Source: Woeseiaceae bacterium
Lineage (GTDB): Bacteria > Pseudomonadota > Gammaproteobacteria > Steroidobacterales > Woeseiaceae
Direction: 5' to 3'
Assembly: GCA_021773135.1 (NCBI GenBank)
Contig: JAJFKP010000004.1
Coordinates: 1 to 64,000, forward strand
Length of the DNA: 64,000 bases
Part shown: one piece after another, positions 58,462-64,000 of the stretch
How the letters are laid out: each line of letters begins with the position of its first letter
Numbering within the stretch: the stretch's first letter is position 1
Program-made: the position numbers and the translations under genes
Notes under the pieces: generated by a model
Told to the model about the DNA's origin: nothing
What the model saw: the letters and a program-made list of their open reading frames with translations, nothing else
Database searches by the model: none

Positions 58462-60183
58462 TCAGGTAGGCGTCTTGTCCGGTTTCTTTTTGGCGCCTTT
58501 TCGCGCGACCGCCTCTTCATGCACCAGCTTATTGATGTACCACTGCTGCGCGATAGACAACAGCGTGTTGGTCACCCAATAGAGTACGAGACCGGATGGA
58601 AAGAAAGCGAAGAAAGCCGTGAAGATGATCGGCATCACCTGCATGACCTTTGCCTGCACAGGATCGCCCGGCGTCGGGTTCAGGCGCTGTTGGCCAAGCA
58701 TGGCGGCACCCATGATGATGGGCAAAATGAAGTAGGGGTCCCGTGATGACAGGTCGGTAATCCAGAAGGCAAATGGTGCCTGCCGCATCTCGACACTTTC
58801 CAAAAGCACCCAGTAAAAAGCCAGGAAGAACGGCATCTGGATGAGGATGGGAAGACAGCCCGCGGCGGGGTTTACTTTTTCGCGTTTATACAGGTCCATC
58901 ATTGCCTGGCTAAGCGCCTGCCGGTCATCTTTATAGCGGTCCTGCAGTGCCTTCATGCGAGGCTGGATTTCACGCATTTTTGCCATTGACCGGCCGCTGG
59001 CTTCGGTCAGCTTGTAGAAGACCGCTTTGATCAGGACCGTGACCAGGATGATTGCCAGCCCCCAGTTGCCGACGAACGAATAGACTTTGCTCAACAGCCA
59101 GAAAAGCGGTTGCGAAATAATGGTCAGCCAGCCGTAGTCGACCGTTAGTTTGAGACTTTCGTCGATCTTCTCAAGCTGTGACTGCAGCTTCGGACCAACG
59201 AACGCTGTGGTTTCAAAGGTGTGTTCCGCACCCGGCGCAACGACGATTGACGGCGTTTGTATAAGGCTTGCTCTTGAAACCGCGCCGCTGACCGAAACGT
59301 TGTAGTTGTACTGGGCATCTGGTGGCGGAATGAGCGCGGTCAGAAAATGGTGCTCAATCGAGCCGACCCAGCCGGCACTCGCCTGGATCGAATACGGTCC
59401 ATCCGACTGGAGGTCATCGCGTTGCATTTTTTCGGACTTGTTGCCATCGAATATTATCGGGCCGTCGAACGAGTACGAATCCACATCGAACATCGACCGC
59501 TCTGCTTCCCGATTGCGACGCAAAATTTGTGCGTACTCTGCGCCACGCCACTCGCTGTCACCAGCATTAGTCAATTGATGTGTGATATCGATGCGGTAAC
59601 TGCCGCGTTTGAAATGCAGCGTTTTTTGAACCGTTATGCCCTGCCCGTCGGTCCAGCTTAAGGGCACGGTGAGTTCATCGCGACCGTCCAGCGAATATTG
59701 ATTTGCGGCTGCAGTGTAGTTCGCTCGATGATCCGGTTTTATACCGTCCCCTGCTGCGTTCAGTCCGCTTTGGATCAGGCCAATGTCAGTTGCGTCGGGA
59801 GCCAATAGTTGCACGAGCTCGTCCGGATTGTCTTTTGCGACAGGATATTTAAGGAGTCTGGCACCCTGTATCGTGCCACCTGCGGTGCTGACCGTCAGGT
59901 CCAGCACGTCGGTAACGATACTAATGGTATCGGCAACGGTCGCGTCGGCGACTCCGCCCGGCGTATCGAGCGTCGGTGTCTCGTCGGCCAGCGCAGGTGC
60001 TGCGGCCGGGTCCTGGGCGCCGGGCAATTCCGGCAAACCGGCATCGGACGGTGCTGCAACCGTCGCGGGAGTGTTGGCAGGTTGCGGCTGCGGCTGCGGC
60101 GCGTTATCCGTTACCCACGCCTGGTAGGTCATCCAGGCCAACATGCCGAATGTCGCCCATATGAGCAGCCGCTGATTTTCCAT
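58462..60183 (-). CDS. yidC: Membrane protein insertase YidC
   Basis: 573 residues. N-terminal membrane helix (RLLIWATFGMLAWMTYQAW), a large periplasmic beta-domain (about 60-350), then five membrane segments with the conserved arginine helix in FYKLTEASGRSMAKMREIQPR and the MQIPFFLAFYWVL-type segment (here QMPFFLAFYWVL). The C-terminus is basic (KGAKKKPDK). It inserts and folds inner-membrane proteins. Its ATG directly follows the rnpA stop (TAAATG). No yidD gene lies between. Confidence 0.97.
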   Translation of the reverse strand: MENQRLLIWATFGMLAWMTYQAWVTDNAPQPQPQPANTPATVAAPSDAGLPELPGAQDPAAAPALADETPTLDTPGGVADATVADTISIVTDVLDLTVSTAGGTIQGARLLKYPVAKDNPDELVQLLAPDATDIGLIQSGLNAAGDGIKPDHRANYTAAANQYSLDGRDELTVPLSWTDGQGITVQKTLHFKRGSYRIDITHQLTNAGDSEWRGAEYAQILRRNREAERSMFDVDSYSFDGPIIFDGNKSEKMQRDDLQSDGPYSIQASAGWVGSIEHHFLTALIPPPDAQYNYNVSVSGAVSRASLIQTPSIVVAPGAEHTFETTAFVGPKLQSQLEKIDESLKLTVDYGWLTIISQPLFWLLSKVYSFVGNWGLAIILVTVLIKAVFYKLTEASGRSMAKMREIQPRMKALQDRYKDDRQALSQAMMDLYKREKVNPAAGCLPILIQMPFFLAFYWVLLESVEMRQAPFAFWITDLSSRDPYFILPIIMGAAMLGQQRLNPTPGDPVQAKVMQVMPIIFTAFFAFFPSGLVLYWVTNTLLSIAQQWYINKLVHEEAVARKGAKKKPDKTPT

Positions 60184-60606
60184 TTAGTCTGTTCCTGCCC
60201 TTTCCTGCACTGCCGCACGGCAACGCTGCCAATGATGCTCGAGGCTGGCAAATAATGCTTTGTTGCCCGCGCTCGCTGCCGCCGGCTGATTCAACACGAC
60301 AATGTCGATGTTCGGCAGGCTGTCATACTGCCTGCGAAACGACTCTCGTATGATTCGTTTCAAGCGGTTTCTGTTGGTCGCAAGCCGGCAGTTTTTTTTT
60401 CCTATCGCCAGCCCCAGTCTCGGCGCATTGACGCTGTTGGTACGGTAAAGCACCGTAAAGAGCTTGTCGCGGCTTCTTTGTGCCGCCTTGAAGACACGGC
60501 GGAATGAGGCCTTATCGACAATCCGGTTCCGGCGCCTGAAGCGACAATCGGTGCCGACTGTTGGTTTGAGTTCCGTGACGGGTAGCCGGTCCTGAGCGCT
60601 CTTTAT
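60184..60606 (-). CDS. rnpA: Ribonuclease P protein component, start codon uncertain
   Basis: The conserved body is clear: [28 protein letters not shown] and the RNR motif [14 protein letters not shown]. The first ATG/GTG/TTG in frame is a GTG at 60453, which would leave 89 residues and cut off the conserved N-terminal third. The frame is open back to a TAG at 60682-60684 without any ATG, GTG, TTG or CTG. The best candidate is an ATA at 60604-60606 that overlaps the rpmH stop (CCATAA), giving 140 residues. An ATT at 60522 would give 112 but lose FRRRN. Coordinates use the ATA and are provisional. Confidence 0.8.
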   Translation of the reverse strand: MKSAQDRLPVTELKPTVGTDCRFRRRNRIVDKASFRRVFKAAQRSRDKLFTVLYRTNSVNAPRLGLAIGKKNCRLATNRNRLKRIIRESFRRQYDSLPNIDIVVLNQPAAASAGNKALFASLEHHWQRCRAAVQERAGTD

Positions 60607-60737
60607 GGCGTCAGCTTTGCCCGACCTTTGGCGCGACGGCGTTTCAATACGAGCCGACCTGCTTTGGTCGCCATGCGTGCTCTAAATCCGTGCGTGCGTG
60701 CCCGCTTCAGGGTGCTGGGCTGAAATGTACGTTTCAT
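60603..60737 (-). CDS. rpmH: 50S ribosomal protein L34
   Basis: 44 residues, too short for most gene callers' default lists but unmistakable: [20 protein letters not shown] then [18 protein letters not shown] and LTP at the end. AGGTGG lies 7 bases before the ATG. It starts the rpmH-rnpA-yidC-mnmE run and is divergent from dnaA. Confidence 0.98.
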   Translation of the reverse strand: MKRTFQPSTLKRARTHGFRARMATKAGRLVLKRRRAKGRAKLTP

Positions 60738-60828
60738 TTGGGTGCCACCTGGCTTTTATGCTTGCGCGCCTGTTGCGCGTCTGTGTGTATGTCGGGAGGT
60801 TCTGTACCCACCCCCGAGAAGGCCGGCA

Positions 60829-60857
60829 AGGGTACGCGTGAGCCCCTTTTCTGTCAA
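60829..60857 (-). promoter_or_regulatory. Promoter of rpmH
   Basis: On the minus strand a perfect -35 TTGACA (60852-60857) and TACCCT as -10 (60829-60834) with a 17-base spacer, about 92 bases before the rpmH ATG. Confidence 0.8.
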
Positions 60858-60869
60858 TAGAATAAGGCC

Positions 60870-60878
60870 TTATGCACA
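60870..60878 (+). promoter_or_regulatory. DnaA box in the rpmH-dnaA intergenic region
   Basis: TTATGCACA, one base from the consensus TTATCCACA, 13 bases upstream of the rpmH -35 and 146 bases before the dnaA start. It may let DnaA regulate dnaA, rpmH or both. No other box stands out in this 286-base gap. Confidence 0.7.
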
Positions 60879-61023
60879 CAACCGAAAATGCTCCGAAATT
60901 GCGCTTTGCGTCGCTCGATCGTGCGGCCTGTCTCGTCTGGCGATGGTCTGGTAGACGGTATAGACTGCGCGGTCTCATCGACAAACCATAATTATCAGAA
61001 GCGCTGACGCGCCGGGGATTTTT

Positions 61024-62349
61024 TTGCAGGCCGAAACCAATCTGTGGAACCGCTGTGTGCGCGACCTCCAGGCCGAGTTGCCGGAGCAGCAGTTCAATAC
61101 CTGGATTCGGCCACTGCAGGCCGTGGAAGATGGCGCGGTTTTGAAGCTGCTGGCGCCCAATCGTTTTGTGGTTGACTGGCTCAATCAACACTACCTGGAT
61201 CGCATCGAGGAAATAGTCGGTGGTTCCGGGTCGTCCAGCCAGGTCGTTGTCGAGGTAGGCTCGCGACAAGGGGTCGGGGCGCCGGCCCCCAGGACAACCA
61301 CCAGGCAGACAGCCGCCGTGGCGCCGGTGGTCAGCCGGCTGAATCCCGATTTCAGCTTTGCTAATTTCGTTGAAGGTAAAAGCAACCAGCTGGCACGCGC
61401 AGCCGCGTTCCAGGTAGGCGTCAACCCGGGGAAATCTTACAACCCGCTGTTCATTTATGGCGGCGTGGGATTGGGTAAAACACATCTGATGCAGGCCATT
61501 GGTAACGCGATGCTCAAGAACAACCCGGCGGCACGGGTGAGTTATGTGCATTCCGAGCGCTTCGTTGGTGACATGGTCCGCGGACTGCAACACAACACAA
61601 TTTCGGATTTCAAGCGGTCCTATCGTTCACTGGATGCGTTGTTGATAGACGATATCCAGTTTTTTGCCGGTAAAGAACGTTCCCAGGAAGAGTTTTTCCA
61701 TACGTTTAATGCGCTGCTGGAAGGGCAGCGGCAGATGGTCCTGACCTGCGATCGTTACCCCAAGGAGGTCAGTGGCCTCGAAGAGCGACTCAAATCGCGG
61801 TTTGGTTGGGGTCTGACGGTAGCGATAGAACCACCGGAGCTGGAAACGTCGGTCGCTATCCTGATGAGCAAAGCGGCCGGTGAGGGCGTCGAATTACCGG
61901 AAGAGGTTGCCTTTTTTATTGCCAAGCGGATTCGCTCGAATGTCAGGGAGTTAGAGGGCGCCCTGCGCCGTGTAATCGCGACCTCTACGTTTACGGGTCG
62001 GCCAATAAGCCTTGAATTTGCAAAGGAAGCGTTACGCGATTTACTGGCAATGCAGGATCGGCTGGTATCGATTGAAAATATCCAGAAGACCGTGGCCGAT
62101 TACTTTAAGATTCGCGTCGGCGATCTTTTGTCCAAGCGTCGCAGCAGGTCGGTTGCCCGACCGCGGCAGATTGGGATGGCGCTGGCAAAAGAGTTGACCA
62201 ATCACAGCCTGCCGGAGATCGGGGATGCTTTTGGAGGTAGAGACCATACGACGGTGTTACACGGCTGCCGCCGAATTGCCGCTCTGCGTGAAACTGAAAA
62301 GCGGGTTGACGAGGATTACATCAACCTGTTGAGAACACTGACAGGATAA
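61024..62349 (+). CDS. dnaA: Chromosomal replication initiator protein DnaA
   Basis: 441 residues, TTG start with GGGGA 5 bases upstream. Domain I ([21 protein letters not shown]), a short domain II, and an AAA+ domain with Walker [10 protein letters not shown] (146-154) and Walker [13 protein letters not shown]. Domain IV carries the DnaA signature ([15 protein letters not shown]). It opens the origin. Its only box-rich region is directly downstream, before dnaN. Confidence 0.98.
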   Translation: MQAETNLWNRCVRDLQAELPEQQFNTWIRPLQAVEDGAVLKLLAPNRFVVDWLNQHYLDRIEEIVGGSGSSSQVVVEVGSRQGVGAPAPRTTTRQTAAVAPVVSRLNPDFSFANFVEGKSNQLARAAAFQVGVNPGKSYNPLFIYGGVGLGKTHLMQAIGNAMLKNNPAARVSYVHSERFVGDMVRGLQHNTISDFKRSYRSLDALLIDDIQFFAGKERSQEEFFHTFNALLEGQRQMVLTCDRYPKEVSGLEERLKSRFGWGLTVAIEPPELETSVAILMSKAAGEGVELPEEVAFFIAKRIRSNVRELEGALRRVIATSTFTGRPISLEFAKEALRDLLAMQDRLVSIENIQKTVADYFKIRVGDLLSKRRSRSVARPRQIGMALAKELTNHSLPEIGDAFGGRDHTTVLHGCRRIAALRETEKRVDEDYINLLRTLTG

Positions 62350-62557
62350 TGTGGATAAGCTGTTAATAATTCACCCTGAAAACGTTATGCACAGGTAATC
62401 CACAGGTCAGCCGCTTTGCATACATATTTTTGCACGGCTAAAATAGCAGTATAACTATTTGTTTTGTATACAATTTTTATAATTATCCACAGGTCTTCTG
62501 GCGACTAATAGTAATAATAAATTAACTATATCCAATATTTATTAACAGGTGGAATTG
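62350..62557. other. Probable replication origin (oriC) between dnaA and dnaN
   Basis: 208 bases with four DnaA boxes: TGTGGATAA (62350-62358, minus strand consensus), TTATGCACA (62385-62393), TAATCCACA (62396-62404) and TTATCCACA (62483-62491, perfect). The interval 62434-62550 is very AT-rich, the expected unwinding region. A DnaA-trio-like run follows the last box. The position between dnaA and dnaN is a common origin site. Confidence 0.85.
62506..62520 (+). promoter_or_regulatory. DnaA-trio-like element
   Basis: TAATAGTAATAATAA: five trinucleotides TAA TAG TAA TAA TAA, starting 14 bases after a perfect DnaA box and after the GC-containing segment GGTCTTCTGGCGAC. This is the arrangement of box, GC segment and trios described as the basal bacterial unwinding system. 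Confidence 0.65.
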
Positions 62558-63655
62558 ATGAAGTTAACGGCAGGACGCGAGTCTCTTTTAAAACCCTTAC
62601 AAGCTGTTATCGGTGTTGTTGAGCGCCGTCAGACAATGCCTATATTGGCAAATGTTCTGTTGGTGGCTAAGGATGGAGAGGTTTCGGTAACGGCGACTGA
62701 CCTGGAAGTTGAACTGGTTGCTGTCGCAGATGTTGCTGTCGATTCTCCTGGCGAGGTTACGGTTCCGGGAAGAAAGCTGCTGGATATCTGCCGGGCTTTG
62801 CCTGATGACGCCGAGATATCGATCAGCCAGAGCGGCGAAAAATTAAATATTAAATCGGGCCGGAGCAAATTTTCGCTGACGACACTGCCGGCCGCAGAGT
62901 TTCCGACAGTCGATGATATTAACGCCGGACATACGGTAACGGTATCCCAGGCAGTGTTGCGCCGGCTGCTGGAGAAGACGCACTTTTCGATGGCACAGCA
63001 GGACGTACGGTACTACCTGAACGGGCTGCTGCTGGAGACCGGGAAGAACGTGCTGCGGGCGGTGGCAACCGATGGTCATCGGCTGGCGTTATGCGAAGTA
63101 GACCTTGATGACAAGAAGGCGCCGGAACAGCAGGTGATCGTTCCGCGTAAGGGTGTATTGGAGTTGCAGCGTCTGATGGGCGGTGAAGGAGATCTGCAGA
63201 TTGAATTGGGGAGCAATCACGTTCGCATCCAGTTAGAAGGAATTCGCTTCACATCGAAGCTAATTGACGGCCGTTTCCCCGAATATGAGAGAGTGATACC
63301 GCACGACACGAGCAATGCACTGTCTGCGGACAGGAGTCTTTTCAGGAGCGCGCTGCAGCGTACCGCGATCCTGTCGAACGAGAAATATCGCGGTATAAGG
63401 CTGATCATTCGGCAAGGCGGGATGGTGTTGCAGGCGCACAATCCCGAGCAGGAAGAGGCCGAAGAAGAGCTGGAAGCAGAATACACGGGGGAGGAGATAG
63501 AGATTGGCTTCAACGTTAACTATCTCCTGGACGCGCTCAGCGCCATTGAGTCAGACGAAGTGTCGCTGGCGCTGGTGGATGGCAATTCGAGCTGCCTGCT
63601 GCGGGAGCCTGGCAAGGATGACTGCAAGTACGTTGTAATGCCGATGCGCCTGTAG
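62558..63655 (+). CDS. dnaN: DNA polymerase III sliding clamp (beta subunit)
   Basis: 365 residues from the ATG at 62558, preceded by AGGTGG 5 bases upstream; a GTG three codons earlier overlaps that site. Three repeated clamp domains: KLTAGRESLLKPLQAVIGVVERR-type opening (KLTAGRESLLKPLQ), ARYYLNGLLLE-like middle (VRYYLNGLLLE), and the C-terminal VVMPMRL. The ring tethers Pol III and other partners to DNA. Confidence 0.98.
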   Translation: MKLTAGRESLLKPLQAVIGVVERRQTMPILANVLLVAKDGEVSVTATDLEVELVAVADVAVDSPGEVTVPGRKLLDICRALPDDAEISISQSGEKLNIKSGRSKFSLTTLPAAEFPTVDDINAGHTVTVSQAVLRRLLEKTHFSMAQQDVRYYLNGLLLETGKNVLRAVATDGHRLALCEVDLDDKKAPEQQVIVPRKGVLELQRLMGGEGDLQIELGSNHVRIQLEGIRFTSKLIDGRFPEYERVIPHDTSNALSADRSLFRSALQRTAILSNEKYRGIRLIIRQGGMVLQAHNPEQEEAEEELEAEYTGEEIEIGFNVNYLLDALSAIESDEVSLALVDGNSSCLLREPGKDDCKYVVMPMRL

Positions 63656-63668
63656 CTGACGTATCGAT

Positions 63669-64000
63669 TTGAGCCTGGTCAGTCTCAAATGTACGGACTT
63701 TCGCTGTATTGAATGCGCCGAGCTCGACTTCGCAGCGGGAAATAATCTCATATACGGGCCGAATGGCTCCGGCAAGACCAGCGTCCTTGAGGCGATCGCC
63801 TACCTTGGCCGCGGCCGCTCGTTCCGTGGCGCGACAACCCGGCAACTCGTTCGACACGGGCAGAATGAGTTCGTGTTGTTCGGACGAGTTGAGCGAGCCG
63901 GCAGGAAAATCGGCATCGGTGTCAGAAACAGCGCGGCCGGCCTTGAGGTGCATACCAACGGTGAGAAACGCGCGTCAACAGCCGCCCTGGCGGAGGCGCT
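63669..64000 (+). CDS. recF: DNA replication and repair protein RecF (partial, right edge)
   Basis: N-terminal 110 residues, from a TTG at 63669, 13 bases after dnaN, to the window edge. LKCTDFRCIECAELDF matches the RecF opening and YGPNGSGKTS is its Walker A at about 30-38, followed by VLEAIAYLGRGRSFRG. It is a gap-repair ATPase of the RecFOR pathway. No ribosome site is strong. The order dnaA-dnaN-recF predicts gyrB next. Confidence 0.95.
   Translation, partial: MSLVSLKCTDFRCIECAELDFAAGNNLIYGPNGSGKTSVLEAIAYLGRGRSFRGATTRQLVRHGQNEFVLFGRVERAGRKIGIGVRNSAAGLEVHTNGEKRASTAALAEA

Overview
This is a chromosomal segment of a gammaproteobacterium around the replication origin. It carries rpmH-rnpA-yidC-mnmE, mnmG, rsmG-parA-parB, a complete atpIBEFHAGDC operon and glmU-glmS on the minus strand. 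dnaA, dnaN and the start of recF run the other way. The gene content (several TonB/lipoprotein, secreted peptidase and amidohydrolase genes, a methylcitrate cycle, AcuI) resembles marine, peptide-using lineages such as Woeseiaceae. That placement is inference; only Gammaproteobacteria is well supported.

Layout. 1-2.77 kb: three small membrane-anchored proteins of unknown function, each followed by a copy of one intergenic repeat, in a cassette-like arrangement. 2.77-6.11 kb: glmS and glmU. 6.26-20.3 kb: accessory block with a lipoprotein, two amidohydrolases, a TonB receptor plus surface lipoprotein behind Pho-box-like sites, an M55 peptidase, a CocE/NonD hydrolase and an ENPP-type phosphodiesterase. 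20.3-27.4 kb: ATP synthase operon with a consensus-like promoter; its intergenic gaps hold REP-like repeats and a 63-bp duplication. 27.8-30.8 kb: EAL-domain protein, prohibitin-like protein and a small hypothetical gene. 30.9-33.2 kb: parB, parA, rsmG. 33.2-50.8 kb: block inserted between rsmG and mnmG, comprising an S9 peptidase, prpDCB, a secreted FAH-like hydratase, a beta-lactamase-like lipoprotein, AcuI, a metallo-hydrolase, a diheme cytochrome c, a YdgA-like protein and a complete Opp-type peptide transporter. 50.8-60.7 kb: mnmG, an alpha/beta hydrolase with a NatAB-like exporter, an Ax21-like barrel, mnmE, yidC, rnpA, rpmH. 61.0-64.0 kb: dnaA, a probable oriC, dnaN and partial recF.

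How the parts work together. The accessory genes are dominated by breakdown and import of peptides outside the cytoplasm (CocE, DppA-like, S9, TAP-like hydrolase, OppABCDF) and by propionyl-CoA metabolism (AcuI making it, PrpBCD consuming it). Phosphate limitation probably controls the TonB receptor pair. The most notable points are the origin with DnaA boxes plus a DnaA-trio-like run, an rnpA reading frame with no canonical start codon, the Pho boxes, the perfect palindrome before prpB, and the repeat-flanked small genes at the left edge.
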